A stretch of DNA of 64,000 nucleotides, from positions 124,001 to 188,000 of the forward strand of contig CAYNZP010000004.1 of NCBI GenBank assembly GCA_964401835.1, written 5' to 3'. The notes beneath the pieces are model-generated. The model ran no database searches. It had not been told where the DNA came from and was given only the letters and a program-made list of their open reading frames with translations. The stretch's first letter is position 1, and each line of letters starts with the position of its first letter. Positions 45,624 through 54,566 of the stretch are shown in pieces. The stretch is from CAYNZP01 sp964401835. GTDB lineage: Bacteria > Planctomycetota > Phycisphaerae > SM23-33. A program made the translations under genes and the position numbers.

Positions 45624-45905
45624 ATGGCAGAAACAGCAGAAAAAACTAAAAAGAAAATCAAGGGAATGCTTTCCGGTGTAGTTACTTCAACCGGCGCCCA
45701 GAAGACGATCCACGTTCTTATCGAGAATCTGGTCAAGCATCCCCGATATGGCAAGTTCGTCCGTCATCACAAAAAGGTAGCGGTTCACGACGAGAACGAA
45801 GCTGCTGCCAAAGGTGACCTTGTAGAAATTGTTCCGTCAAGACGGCTGAGTAAGACAAAGACATGGCGGTTACTGCGAATCGTTCGCCATGAAGTTGTCG
45901 AGTAA
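45624..45905 (+). CDS. rpsQ: Ribosomal protein uS17
   Basis: 93 residues with a short Lys/Glu-rich N-terminal extension. GMLSGVVTSTGAQKTIHVLIE and YGKFVRHHKKVAVHDENEAA then GDLVEIVPSRRLSKTKTWRLL are standard. Confidence 0.97.
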   Translation: MAETAEKTKKKIKGMLSGVVTSTGAQKTIHVLIENLVKHPRYGKFVRHHKKVAVHDENEAAAKGDLVEIVPSRRLSKTKTWRLLRIVRHEVVE

Positions 45906-45940
45906 TAAAGGTTTAAGCTGCTGATTAAGGAAGCTGTAAA

Positions 45941-46327
45941 GTGATTCAGCAAGAAACACGATTAGATGTTGCAGATAATAGCGGAGCCCGTGAAGTTGGT
46001 TGCATCAGGGTTTTAGGTGGTTCGACAAGGCGAGGTGGTTACACCCGCCGGACCGCTTCTATAGGCGATACTATTGTCTGTTCGGTCAAGAAAGCTCAAC
46101 CTGGTAGCGAGGTTAAGGCCGGCGAGATAGTCCGTTGCGTAGTTGTGCGTACAAAATTTCCAGTACGCAGATCTGACGGCAGCTATGTCCGTTTCGATCG
46201 CAACGCGGTGGTGATTATCGACGAAAAGGGTAATCCTCGCGGGACCCGCATCTTTGGTGCAGTTGCCAGAGAGCTTCGAGAAAAGAACTTTATGAAGATC
46301 GTATCGTTGGCTTCCGAGGTAGTCTAG
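45941..46327 (+). CDS. rplN: Ribosomal protein uL14
   Basis: 128 residues with GTG start. ETRLDVADNSGAREVGCIRVLGG and FMKIVSLASEVV flank the fold. A few extra residues (GGSTRRGGYTRRTASIGD) sit in the loop after the first strands, slightly longer than in E. coli. Confidence 0.97.
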   Translation: MIQQETRLDVADNSGAREVGCIRVLGGSTRRGGYTRRTASIGDTIVCSVKKAQPGSEVKAGEIVRCVVVRTKFPVRRSDGSYVRFDRNAVVIIDEKGNPRGTRIFGAVARELREKNFMKIVSLASEVV

Positions 46328-46329
46328 TT

Positions 46330-46665
46330 ATGTCAATAAATATCAAAAAAGGCGATACGGTTTGCGTCATTGCCGGCGACGACAAGGGCAAAACCGGTGA
46401 GGTATTGCGGGTCTTCCCGATAGATGACAAAGTTCTCGTTCAGGGTTTAAACCGCGTGCATAAGCATCTTAAGCCATCCAGACAGCATCCGCAGGGCGGA
46501 AGGATTCTCAAAGAGATGCCCATGCATATTTCCAACGTATTGCCGGTTGATCCGAAGACGAATCAGGCAACGCGTGTAGGTTTCAAGATTAACAAGGACG
46601 GCTCCAAAGAGCGTATCGCAAAGAAGTCTGGCGAATCTCTTGGCGTCGTAAAGAAAGCTAAGTAG
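46330..46665 (+). CDS. rplX: Ribosomal protein uL24
   Basis: 111 residues with the KOW motif KGDTVCVIAGDDKGKTGEVL at the start. It begins 2 bases after the rplN stop. KHLKPSRQHPQGG in the middle is typical. Confidence 0.97.
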   Translation: MSINIKKGDTVCVIAGDDKGKTGEVLRVFPIDDKVLVQGLNRVHKHLKPSRQHPQGGRILKEMPMHISNVLPVDPKTNQATRVGFKINKDGSKERIAKKSGESLGVVKKAK

Positions 46666-46676
46666 GTGTAGGCACC

Positions 46677-47228
46677 ATGGCAGCTCGCCTTAAAGAAAAA
46701 TACAGTAACGAAGTGATACCGGCACTCAAGGAGCGTTTTGGGTATAAAAACCCGATGTCCATTCCAAAGCTGGAGAAGATCGTGGTTTCTATGGGTATTG
46801 GTGATGGCGATAAAGAAACAGCCAAGCTGGAGGCTGCTGAAAAGCAACTCGGCATTATCGCGGGCCAAAAGCCTGTCATTACCCTTGCAAAGAAGTCGGT
46901 AAGTAACTTCAAACTTCGTGAAGGCATGAAGGTTGGCCTGAAAGCTACTCTTCGCGGCTCGATGATGTACGAGTTCTTCGATCGCCTGGTGAGCGTGGCT
47001 ATCCCGCGAGTCAAGGACTTCAGAGGCCTTAGCCCTTCCAGTTTTGACGGCCGAGGTAATTACAACATGGGCTTGGTGGAACAGTCGGTTTTCCCGGAAA
47101 TCGATCCCAGTAGCATAACGTTTACCCAGGGTATGAACATATGCATGCAGACATCAGCAAAGTCTGACGAGGAAGCCAGAGAGCTTCTGGCTCTTATGGG
47201 CATGCCTTTTAAGACAGAAACAGAATAA
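46677..47228 (+). CDS. rplE: Ribosomal protein uL5
   Basis: 183 residues. NPMSIPKLEKIVVSMGIG, GQKPVITLAKKSVSNFKLREG, and FPEIDPSS are standard. It binds 5S rRNA and contacts P-site tRNA. Confidence 0.98.
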   Translation: MAARLKEKYSNEVIPALKERFGYKNPMSIPKLEKIVVSMGIGDGDKETAKLEAAEKQLGIIAGQKPVITLAKKSVSNFKLREGMKVGLKATLRGSMMYEFFDRLVSVAIPRVKDFRGLSPSSFDGRGNYNMGLVEQSVFPEIDPSSITFTQGMNICMQTSAKSDEEARELLALMGMPFKTETE

Positions 47229-47243
47229 GAGGTTTCTTGGAAT

Positions 47244-47429
47244 ATGGCAACAAAAGCACTTATTGCAAAAGCCAAAAGGTCGCCGAAATTTACAACACGG
47301 ATTATCCGTCGTTGTGAGCTTTGCGGCCGACCGCGCAGTGTTTATCGTAAGTTTAAGATTTGTCGAATTTGTCTGCGGAATCTTGCCCACGAAGGGAAGA
47401 TACCAGGCATGAAAAAGGCCAGTTGGTAA
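47244..47429 (+). CDS. rpsN: Ribosomal protein uS14, zinc (type Z)
   Basis: 61 residues, the short zinc-binding form, with Cys24, Cys27, Cys40 and Cys43 as ligands (RRCELCGRPRSVY, ICRICLRNLA) and the family end GKIPGMKKASW. It lies between rplE and rpsH as usual. Confidence 0.98.
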   Translation: MATKALIAKAKRSPKFTTRIIRRCELCGRPRSVYRKFKICRICLRNLAHEGKIPGMKKASW

Positions 47430-47447
47430 AGTAAGGATCTAAATTAA

Positions 47448-47846
47448 ATGAGTTTGTCTGATCCGATAGCCGACATGTTGACACGTGTTCGCAACGCCTT
47501 GTCCGTCAAGCACAAGACGGTCAATGTCCGGGCTTCCGGAATTTGCGAGGGTATTGCCCGAGTGATGAAGGAAGAAGGTTACATCGAAGATTATAAAAAG
47601 ATCGACGATGACAAGCAGGGTATGCTTCGAATTTATCTGAAGTATTCCCCGGTTGGAGAAGATGTAGTTACGCATATGTCCCGAGCTTCCAAGCCCGGCC
47701 TGCGTGTTTACAGCTCTGTCGGTGACCTGCCAAAGCCGCAAAACGGACTGGGTATATCTATCGTTTCAACGTCCAGGGGCGTTTTGAGCGATAGGCAATG
47801 CCGTGAGCAGAATGTCGGTGGCGAAGTTCTTTGTATTGTTTATTAA
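47448..47846 (+). CDS. rpsH: Ribosomal protein uS8
   Basis: 132 residues. DPIADMLTRVRNALSVKH at the start and GISIVSTSRGVLSDRQCREQNVGGE at the end are standard. In E. coli it represses the spc operon. Confidence 0.98.
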   Translation: MSLSDPIADMLTRVRNALSVKHKTVNVRASGICEGIARVMKEEGYIEDYKKIDDDKQGMLRIYLKYSPVGEDVVTHMSRASKPGLRVYSSVGDLPKPQNGLGISIVSTSRGVLSDRQCREQNVGGEVLCIVY

Positions 47847-47861
47847 CGGAAGAATCGACCA

Positions 47862-48440
47862 ATGTCGCGAATAGGAAAAAAACCTGTTTCGATTCCTGAT
47901 GGCGTGAAGGTTTCCATCAGTGACCGGACGATTAATGTTGAAGGGCCCAAAGGGAAGCTTTCCTGGACCCATCGCAGCGAGGTCAAGGTAGAACTGGATG
48001 AATCGGCTAAGATTGTCACCGTGACCCGAGATTCGGATGATCGCTTTGTCAGAAGCCTCCATGGGATGACACGCAGTCTTATCGCCAATATGGTCGAAGG
48101 CTGCCTTAACGGTTATCAAAAAGCTCTTGAGGTCTACGGCGTCGGTTATGGCGTTCAGCTTCAGGGCAACAAGTTGACGTTGTCTGTAGGCAAGAGTCAT
48201 CCGGTTGTTTTCGAGGTCCCCATGGGTATAACGGTTGATGTCCAGACCCCTCAAGCCCGTGGAGATAACGATCCGGCAAAGTTCAGCATCAGTGGTGTTG
48301 ACAAACAGGCAGTGGGCGAGCTTGCTGCCCAAATACGTATGTCTCGTCCGCCCGAGCCCTATAAGGGCAAAGGTGTTCGCTATGCTGGTGAATATGTACG
48401 GCGTAAGGTTGGTAAGGCATTTGCTGGAGCAGGCGGCTAA
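47862..48440 (+). CDS. rplF: Ribosomal protein uL6
   Basis: 192 residues, slightly longer than usual (about 178). MSRIGKKPVSIPDGV, GKLSWTH and the C-terminal PEPYKGKGVRYAGEYVRRK are standard. The C-terminal end KAFAGAGG is ordinary. Confidence 0.97.
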   Translation: MSRIGKKPVSIPDGVKVSISDRTINVEGPKGKLSWTHRSEVKVELDESAKIVTVTRDSDDRFVRSLHGMTRSLIANMVEGCLNGYQKALEVYGVGYGVQLQGNKLTLSVGKSHPVVFEVPMGITVDVQTPQARGDNDPAKFSISGVDKQAVGELAAQIRMSRPPEPYKGKGVRYAGEYVRRKVGKAFAGAGG

Positions 48441-48473
48441 TTGTCTTTGAAAAGTTAACCAGGACGGTAAGCG

Positions 48474-48842
48474 ATGAAGCTTGTAAAGAAAAAAATGTTA
48501 CGGCGTGAACGGCGAAAACGCCGTGTCAGAAAAAAAATCACAGGTACGAGCGATAGGCCGCGTTTGACGGTCTTCCGTAGCCATAAGAATATCTCTGCCC
48601 AGATCATTGATGATACGGCAGGGCAGACCCTTGTGGCATCGGGTTCGCTCGAAAAGCCCATCAAGGAAAAGGCCCCCAGCGGTGGCAATAAGCAGGCTGC
48701 TGTTGCTGTCGGTAGCGACCTTGCCGAAAAAGCGGTCAAGGCCGGAATAAAAAAGGTCGTATTCGATCGTAACGGCTATCCTTTCCATGGGCGAATTCGC
48801 GAGCTTGCGGAAGCGGCGCGAAAAGGCGGTTTGGAGTTTTAA
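48474..48842 (+). CDS. rplR: Ribosomal protein uL18
   Basis: 122 residues with a basic N-terminus (KKKMLRRERRKRRVRKKITG) that binds 5S rRNA, then RPRLTVFRSHKNISAQIIDD and the end FDRNGYPFHGRIRELAEAARKGGLEF. Confidence 0.97.
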   Translation: MKLVKKKMLRRERRKRRVRKKITGTSDRPRLTVFRSHKNISAQIIDDTAGQTLVASGSLEKPIKEKAPSGGNKQAAVAVGSDLAEKAVKAGIKKVVFDRNGYPFHGRIRELAEAARKGGLEF

Positions 48843-48863
48843 TAAACAGCAGGAGCATGGAAC

Positions 48864-49376
48864 GTGGCGTTTGAGCAAAAGAATCCTGGTTCAAGAGATT
48901 TCGAAGCCGAAGGCGGCTTTGAAGATAATGTGGTACAGATTTATCGCTGTTCCAAGGTTATCAAGGGTGGACGAAAGTTCAGCTTTGCGGCATTGGTGGT
49001 TGTCGGCGATCGATCAGGCCAGGTCGGAATCGGATATGGAAAGGCCAACGAAGTTCCATCAGCTGTGGAAAAGGCTATCTCCGATGCCAAGAAGAATCTT
49101 ATCACCGTTCCTCTAAAGGGAACAACGATACCGCACGAGGTCAAGGGCAGATATGGTGCCTCGAGTGTGGTTTTTGTCCCGGCTTCAGATGGTACGGGCG
49201 TTATCGCTGGTAAGAAGATTCGGCCCTTGTTGGAGTTGGCAGGTATTCATAACCTTCTGACCAAGGCATATGGTTCGACGTCACCGAAGAACCTTCTTAA
49301 GGCTGGTATGGATGCCTTGAAACAATTACGTTCTGCAGAGAAAATCGCACAGCTGCGAGGAGTAAAGATCGCATGA
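48864..49376 (+). CDS. rpsE: Ribosomal protein uS5
   Basis: 170 residues, GTG start with GGAG upstream. The dsRNA-binding region VVQIYRCSKVIKGGRKFSFAALVVVG and GIGYGKANEVPSAVEKA are standard. Its stop overlaps the rplO start as ATGA; the usual rpmD (uL30) gene between them is missing. Confidence 0.98.
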   Translation: MAFEQKNPGSRDFEAEGGFEDNVVQIYRCSKVIKGGRKFSFAALVVVGDRSGQVGIGYGKANEVPSAVEKAISDAKKNLITVPLKGTTIPHEVKGRYGASSVVFVPASDGTGVIAGKKIRPLLELAGIHNLLTKAYGSTSPKNLLKAGMDALKQLRSAEKIAQLRGVKIA

Positions 49377-49819
49377 GGCTGGATGAGATACTAAGTAAGG
49401 CGGGAAAATACAAAGCCCGTAAAAGAATTGGCAGAGGCACAGGTAGCGGCCATGGCAAGACAAGCGGTCGCGGCCACAAGGGATACGGCTCGCGTGCCGG
49501 TTCCAAGGCTTTGCTGGGTTTCGAAGGTGGGCAGAACCCCACAATCGCAAGAATGCCCAAGCGTGGCTTTACCAATGCCAACTTCCGTAAGGAATATCAG
49601 GTAGTCAACGTTGCTTCTCTTGAAGAGAAGTTTGACGTTAATGCCAAAGTCGATGCAGAGGCTCTTTTCGTCGCAAGGCTTATCAGCGACGTCAACAAGC
49701 CGGTAAAGATTCTTGGCAATGGCGATTTGACAAAGTCTTTGACTGTTTCTGTTACGAAATTGTCCGCAACGGCGGCTGAGAAAATCACCAAGGCCGGCGG
49801 CAGTGTTGAACAGGTTTAG
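49373..49819 (+). CDS. rplO: Ribosomal protein uL15
   Basis: 148 residues. RIGRGTGSGHGKTSGRGHKG is the Gly-rich rRNA-binding start, and ARMPKRGFTN follows. Overlaps rpsE by 4 bases, indicating translational coupling in place of the absent rpmD. Confidence 0.97.
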   Translation: MRLDEILSKAGKYKARKRIGRGTGSGHGKTSGRGHKGYGSRAGSKALLGFEGGQNPTIARMPKRGFTNANFRKEYQVVNVASLEEKFDVNAKVDAEALFVARLISDVNKPVKILGNGDLTKSLTVSVTKLSATAAEKITKAGGSVEQV

Positions 49820-49844
49820 CATTTATAAGCGGGTATTACTTTAA

Positions 49845-51425
49845 ATGGCGTTTCGACTTTTCAGATTAATAATTGGCCTGGTGCTAGCTGGCTTTATAGG
49901 CTACTGGCTGGTGCAGAGCGAAGGCGGTATCGAACAGATATCAGCCGCGCTTGGCCAAGATGCCTCTGCCGGCGAGATGGTTTCCATCGCGCTTAAGGTA
50001 GTCGGCTGCCTGTTGCTTTTTGGCGCCTACTACTTTGCACTCTGGTCAGACTCGGCGATCCACCGAAATCTGGATAATATCTTTTCGATACCCGAGCTTC
50101 TCAGAAAACTCATCTTCACAATTGCACTGCTTTGTATTTATCGCATAGGCGTCAATCTTCCGCTGCCGGGTCTGGATCAGGATATGATTCAAGCCGATGT
50201 GGCGAGGCAGTCAGAAGGAGCGTTCGGCCAGGCACTTCAGCACCTGAGCATGTTTACCGGCGGTAGCCTGCAGAGATTTGCCCTGTTCGGGCTTGGCATT
50301 ATGCCATATATTTCCGCTTCGATTATTTTCCAGCTGCTAACTTCTATTGTTCCGGCCCTTGAGCGGCTCCAAAAGGAAGGCCCGGCCGGTTATAAGAAGA
50401 TTCAGGAATATACCCGCTATGCCACCGTTGCACTTTGCATAGTCCAGGCATTTTTCCTGATGAAGCAGATGGGTGTCAGTAAATACATTTATCCTGAATA
50501 TCAAGATAACTTTGTCAGGATTTATCTAATGGGTGTATGTGGCCTGACCGCTGGAACAATGTTCCTTATGTGGCTGGGCGAGCAGATTGATGAATACGGC
50601 ATCGGCAATGGCATAAGTCTGTTGATTATGGCTGGCATTCTGTCGCGTCTGCCGGGAGCAATTTACAGCCTCAGCGGAATGGTCGATTTCAGCCTTACCG
50701 GAGCAGGCGCGGAAGGGTCGATTGGCCCGCTTAAGATTCTGTTCCTCGTCATGGCCTTCGTGTTCGTGGTCGCCGGAGCGATCCTGATTACACAGGGTCA
50801 ACGCCGAATTCCGATTCAGCAGGCCAAGCATATGCGTGGCCGACGGGTCTATGGCGGACAGAGACAGTATCTGCCTTTGCGTGTAAATCACGGTGGAGTA
50901 ATGCCGATTATCTTCGCCTCGTCACTTATGATACTTCCCGGCATTATTTTCGGCTGGGCTTCACAAAAGTGGTCGAACGATGTAACCAGGACACTCAACG
51001 AGTCGTTCCGTTACGGCAGCTATGTCTGGTCAGTCGTATTTGTCGCCATGATATTCTTCTTTGCCTATTTCTGGACTACGATCCAGTTCAGGCCCAAGGA
51101 TATGGCCGACCAGCTGAGAGACTATGGCAGCTTTATTCCGGGTCTTCGCCCGGGAAGGCGGACGGCTGAGTATTTGGAGAGGGTAATGGAACGCATTACT
51201 TTCTGTGGTGCGGCGTTCCTGGCTGTGATAGCCGTCATCCCGACAGTTGTGACAAATGCCATTGGGATACCTTACGGAATCGCCACCTATCTTGGCGGCA
51301 CTGGCCTGCTGATTGTTGTATCAGTGGCGTTGGATCTGGTTCAGAGAATCGAAGCTAACCTCGTAATGAGAAATTACGGCGGCTTCCTTGGCGGGAGCAC
51401 GAGAATCAAGGGAGCGTACCGTTGA
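49845..51425 (+). CDS. secY: Preprotein translocase channel SecY with N-terminal extension
   Basis: 526 residues, about 80-90 longer than typical SecY. The canonical channel starts near residue 78 (NIFSIPELLRKLIFTIALLCIYRIG) and has all expected parts: plug/TM2 region (FGLGIMPYISASIIFQLLTSIVPALERL), the ribosome-binding loop with GQRRIPIQQAKHMRGRRVYGG, and FIPGLRPGRRTAEYLERVMERIT. The extra 75 N-terminal residues contain two hydrophobic segments (about 5-23 and 46-66) with a short polar linker. A downstream ATG (residue 45) could start a shorter form, but the whole extension is in frame and membrane-like. Overlaps adk by the TTGA junction. Confidence 0.96.
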   Translation: MAFRLFRLIIGLVLAGFIGYWLVQSEGGIEQISAALGQDASAGEMVSIALKVVGCLLLFGAYYFALWSDSAIHRNLDNIFSIPELLRKLIFTIALLCIYRIGVNLPLPGLDQDMIQADVARQSEGAFGQALQHLSMFTGGSLQRFALFGLGIMPYISASIIFQLLTSIVPALERLQKEGPAGYKKIQEYTRYATVALCIVQAFFLMKQMGVSKYIYPEYQDNFVRIYLMGVCGLTAGTMFLMWLGEQIDEYGIGNGISLLIMAGILSRLPGAIYSLSGMVDFSLTGAGAEGSIGPLKILFLVMAFVFVVAGAILITQGQRRIPIQQAKHMRGRRVYGGQRQYLPLRVNHGGVMPIIFASSLMILPGIIFGWASQKWSNDVTRTLNESFRYGSYVWSVVFVAMIFFFAYFWTTIQFRPKDMADQLRDYGSFIPGLRPGRRTAEYLERVMERITFCGAAFLAVIAVIPTVVTNAIGIPYGIATYLGGTGLLIVVSVALDLVQRIEANLVMRNYGGFLGGSTRIKGAYR

Positions 51426-52084
51426 GAATAGTATTGATGGGACCGCCTGGAGCCGGAAAGGGCACACAGGCTAAACGGCTTGTTGAAAAGTTTGGAATGA
51501 CGCACCTTTCCAGCGGCGATATTTTTCGTGCTGAAAAGGCAAGCGGAAGCGAACTCGGCGAAAAACTCGCCCAATACATGACAGCTGGCAAGCTGGTTCC
51601 TGATGAGATTGTCGTCGAGATGATGGCTAAGGCCATGACAAGCGGCGATGCGGATGCCGGTTTGCTTCTCGACGGTTTCCCGCGAACGGTTGCACAGGCA
51701 GAGGCGCTTGACGCCACCCTGGCCAAAGCCGAAAAGCCGCTGGATGCAGTGATTTTGATAACTGCCGATGAAAATGAAATAGTCGAAAGAATTACCGGCC
51801 GACGAAGTTGCCCGGCATGCGGAAAGGCCTTCCATGTGAAGTTCATTCCGAGTGAAAAGGGCGAACTTTGCGATATGTGCGGCGAAAAAATTGTCCAGCG
51901 TGAAGACGATACCGAAAGCGTCGTACGCGAAAGGCTGCAGGCGTATATGGCACAGACCGAGCCGGTGATGGAATATTATAAAACCCAAGAAGGGCTTGAC
52001 GTTATTGAGATTAACGGAAGTCAGGCACCTGACGCAGTAACAAGTTCGCTCTTTGAGGCGATTGAGGCCGTTGGAGCGAAATAA
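51422..52084 (+). CDS. adk: Adenylate kinase with zinc-type lid
   Basis: 220 residues. P loop GPPGAGKGTQAKRL (residues 7-20), the NMP-binding SSGDIFR and DGFPRTVAQAEALD. The lid has CPACGKAFH ... LCDMCG, four Cys for a structural zinc. TTG start overlapping the secY stop. It interconverts ATP+AMP and 2 ADP; location after secY is a classical spc-operon feature. Confidence 0.97.
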   Translation: MRIVLMGPPGAGKGTQAKRLVEKFGMTHLSSGDIFRAEKASGSELGEKLAQYMTAGKLVPDEIVVEMMAKAMTSGDADAGLLLDGFPRTVAQAEALDATLAKAEKPLDAVILITADENEIVERITGRRSCPACGKAFHVKFIPSEKGELCDMCGEKIVQREDDTESVVRERLQAYMAQTEPVMEYYKTQEGLDVIEINGSQAPDAVTSSLFEAIEAVGAK

Positions 52085-52097
52085 AAGGACGCATCGC

Positions 52098-52871
52098 GTG
52101 GCGATTAGGCTCAAGAAACCTGGGCAGGTCGAGCAGATGCGAAATGCCGGCAGGATTGTTCGGCTGGTATTAGACCGGTTGGGCGAGATAGTTAAGCCGG
52201 GAATTACAACTAAAGAATTGGACGAAGAAGCCGAGAGGCTCACCCATGAATATGGTGCATTGCCGCTTTTTAAGGGCGTGCCAGGGCGAGGTTCGGCTAG
52301 GCCTTTTCCAGCGTGTATCTGCTGTTCGGTAAACGAGCAGATAGTACACGGGATTCCGTCAGAGAGGGTTATACGCGAAGGCGACATTGTAAGTGTGGAC
52401 TTCGGCGTGGAACTGGACGGCTGGTGTGGTGATGCGGCTGAGACTTACATCGTTGGTGAGATTCCAGCAGATGTAAAAAGGCTGGTGGATGTTACCAGGA
52501 ATTCTCTGGATATCGTTTTAAAGATGGCTGGGCCCGGTGAAAAGTGGAGCAACATTGCCCGAGCGATGCAGAGTTACGTTGAGGGCGAGGGTTTCTCGGT
52601 GGTCAGAGAATTCGTCGGGCATGGGATTGGTGCTGATATGCATGAAGATCCCAAGGTCCCGAATTTTGTCTCGCGGGAATTGGAGATGCGTGACATCATC
52701 CTGGCCGAAGGCTTGGTCCTCGCTGTCGAGCCGATGGTAAATATGGGAACGCCACATGTAGAATATGCCGCGGACGGCTGGACGGTTATTACAAAAGACG
52801 GTTTGCCATCGGCGCATTTCGAGCACACCATAGCGGTGACCTCGAAGGGCATCGATGTGTTAACGAAGTAA
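52098..52871 (+). CDS. map: Methionine aminopeptidase, type I
   Basis: 257 residues. Metal ligands can be assigned in DFGVELDGWCGDAAET (two Asp), GHGIGADMHEDPKVPNF (His), LAVEPMVNMG (Glu) and the final His/Glu region. It trims N-terminal Met from new proteins. The GTG at 52098 with AAAGGA eight bases upstream is preferred; the frame runs back to 52053 inside adk. infA, usually next, is absent; rpmJ follows after 35 bases. Confidence 0.95.
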   Translation: MAIRLKKPGQVEQMRNAGRIVRLVLDRLGEIVKPGITTKELDEEAERLTHEYGALPLFKGVPGRGSARPFPACICCSVNEQIVHGIPSERVIREGDIVSVDFGVELDGWCGDAAETYIVGEIPADVKRLVDVTRNSLDIVLKMAGPGEKWSNIARAMQSYVEGEGFSVVREFVGHGIGADMHEDPKVPNFVSRELEMRDIILAEGLVLAVEPMVNMGTPHVEYAADGWTVITKDGLPSAHFEHTIAVTSKGIDVLTK

Positions 52872-52906
52872 AATAAAGAATTCGCCATAATTGGCGAGGT
52901 GCGATT

Positions 52907-53020
52907 ATGAAAGTAAGAAGTTCAGTAAAAAGAATATGTGAAAATTGCAAGGTCATTCGCCGCAAGGGCGTAGTGCGAGTGATTTGTACTAATCCTAAGC
53001 ATAAGCAGAGGCAAGGGTAG
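52907..53020 (+). CDS. rpmJ: Ribosomal protein bL36
   Basis: 37 residues (MKVRSSVKRICENCKVIRRK ... TNPKHKQRQG) with the zinc ligands Cys11, Cys14, Cys27 and His32. GAGGTG precedes the ATG. It lies between map and rpsM as in most genomes. Confidence 0.97.
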   Translation: MKVRSSVKRICENCKVIRRKGVVRVICTNPKHKQRQG

Positions 53021-53047
53021 ATTCCCAGGCCTTGAGGAGATAGGTAT

Positions 53048-53431
53048 ATGCCCCGTATAGCTGGCGTAGACATACCGAATGATAAACCGACAGTGGTTTC
53101 GTTGCAGTACATACATGGTGTCGGGCTAAAGACGGCGAAGGACATTTGTTCCAAGCTTGGCCTGGAACCTACGAGGAAAGCCAAAGACCTTACAGAGGAC
53201 GAGTTATCCAAGATAGCGGGCCTCCTCGGTGAGGATTATATGATCGAAGGTCAGCTTCGCCGGCAGACTCAGCAGAACATAGCCAGGCTCAGAGACATTG
53301 CCTGCTATAGAGGCATACGGCATCGTCGCGGCCTGCCCGTTAACGGACAACGTACGAAAACAAACGCTCGTACCCGTAAGGGTCCCCGTAAGACAGTTGC
53401 CGGTAAGAAATCTGTCAAGGAGATGCGATAA
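53048..53431 (+). CDS. rpsM: Ribosomal protein uS13
   Basis: 127 residues. ARIAGVDIPNDKPTVVSLQYIHGVG-type start and GIRHRRGLPVNGQRTKTNARTRKGPRKT tail. It forms intersubunit bridges. AGGAGA precedes the ATG. Confidence 0.98.
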   Translation: MPRIAGVDIPNDKPTVVSLQYIHGVGLKTAKDICSKLGLEPTRKAKDLTEDELSKIAGLLGEDYMIEGQLRRQTQQNIARLRDIACYRGIRHRRGLPVNGQRTKTNARTRKGPRKTVAGKKSVKEMR

Positions 53432-53434
53432 ACC

Positions 53435-53818
53435 ATGGCCCAAGGACGTAAGAGCAAGAAAATTCGAAGGAATGTCGCTCGTGGCGTAGCCCACATTAAA
53501 GCGAGTTTCAATAATACTATTGTTACGCTTACAGATACCAATGGCGACGTACTCGTGACCGAGTCTGCGGGAACTGTTGGCTTTAAGGGTTCGCGTAAGA
53601 GCACACCCTTTGCTGCCCAGAGAGCAGCTGAGCAGGCCGCCCAAAAGGCCAAGAAGATGGGACTGATCGAAATCGATGTCCTTGCCAATGGCCCGGGCAG
53701 TGGTCGTGAAAGTGCCATGACGGCACTGCAAGCGGCTGGCTTGAAGATTTTGTCGATCGAGGAAGTTACCTCGATCCCGCATAACGGATGTCGCCCGCGC
53801 AAGAAACGGCGCGTCTAA
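53435..53818 (+). CDS. rpsK: Ribosomal protein uS11
   Basis: 127 residues. HIKASFNNTIVTLTDTNGDVL, GSRKSTPFAAQRAAEQAA and the end EEVTSIPHNGCRPRKKRRV are standard. Starts 3 bases after rpsM. Confidence 0.98.
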   Translation: MAQGRKSKKIRRNVARGVAHIKASFNNTIVTLTDTNGDVLVTESAGTVGFKGSRKSTPFAAQRAAEQAAQKAKKMGLIEIDVLANGPGSGRESAMTALQAAGLKILSIEEVTSIPHNGCRPRKKRRV

Positions 53819-53863
53819 TTTATTGACCAAGTTCAGGAAGCGACTTTAGGAGTAAAACAGAAA

Positions 53864-54496
53864 ATGGGACGTTATACCGGACCATCTTGCAGACTGTGCC
53901 GCAGAGAAGGCATCAAACTGATGCTTAAAGGCGCACGTTGCGAAACAGCGAAGTGCCCCATGGAACGTCAGTGGAGAAGCAATCCTCCGGGAATGCATCA
54001 TTGGCGCCGGGGCAGGCCTAGTGAGTATGGAATAAGACTTCGTGAGAAGCAGAAAGTAAAACGCTACTACGGCATTTACGATAAGCAGTTCATGAAGTAC
54101 TTCCGTGAAGCCGAGAGCACCAAGGGCAATACCGGCTCGGCTCTTTTGAGCCTGCTGGAACGCCGTCTGGACAATGTTATCTACAAGCTGGGTTTTGCAG
54201 CGTCCAGAGCTGCCGCCAGGCAGGTAATCTCGCACGGCCATGTGCACATCAATGGCCGCAAGGTAGATGTTGCCAGTTATATGGCGAAGGTTGGAGACAA
54301 GATTTCAATCAAGGGCAACGAGAAATCCAAAAGTCTCGTACGCGGTTGCCTCGAAGAACTCGGCGAGCCGCACGTCCAGAACTGGCTGAAGCTTGATATG
54401 CCCAATCTTACCGGTGAAATCGTCGCAATGCCGACCCGCGACGATGTGATGATTCCTGTGGAAGAACAATTCATCGTCGAATTGTGCTCGCAGTAG
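53864..54496 (+). CDS. rpsD: Ribosomal protein uS4, zinc form
   Basis: 210 residues with an N-terminal zinc knuckle (Cys9, Cys12, Cys26, Cys31: SCRLCRREG ... CETAKCPMER), then RPSEYGIRLREKQKVKRYYG and the S4 RNA-binding domain (RRLDNVIYKLGFAASRAAARQ). It nucleates the 30S subunit. Confidence 0.98.
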   Translation: MGRYTGPSCRLCRREGIKLMLKGARCETAKCPMERQWRSNPPGMHHWRRGRPSEYGIRLREKQKVKRYYGIYDKQFMKYFREAESTKGNTGSALLSLLERRLDNVIYKLGFAASRAAARQVISHGHVHINGRKVDVASYMAKVGDKISIKGNEKSKSLVRGCLEELGEPHVQNWLKLDMPNLTGEIVAMPTRDDVMIPVEEQFIVELCSQ

Positions 54497-54566
54497 GGCA
54501 TCGACGGTTATTTAACTAACTAGAACGAATTTTTTTAAGTCCGAAGCTGGACGGAGGCAAAGGCAT

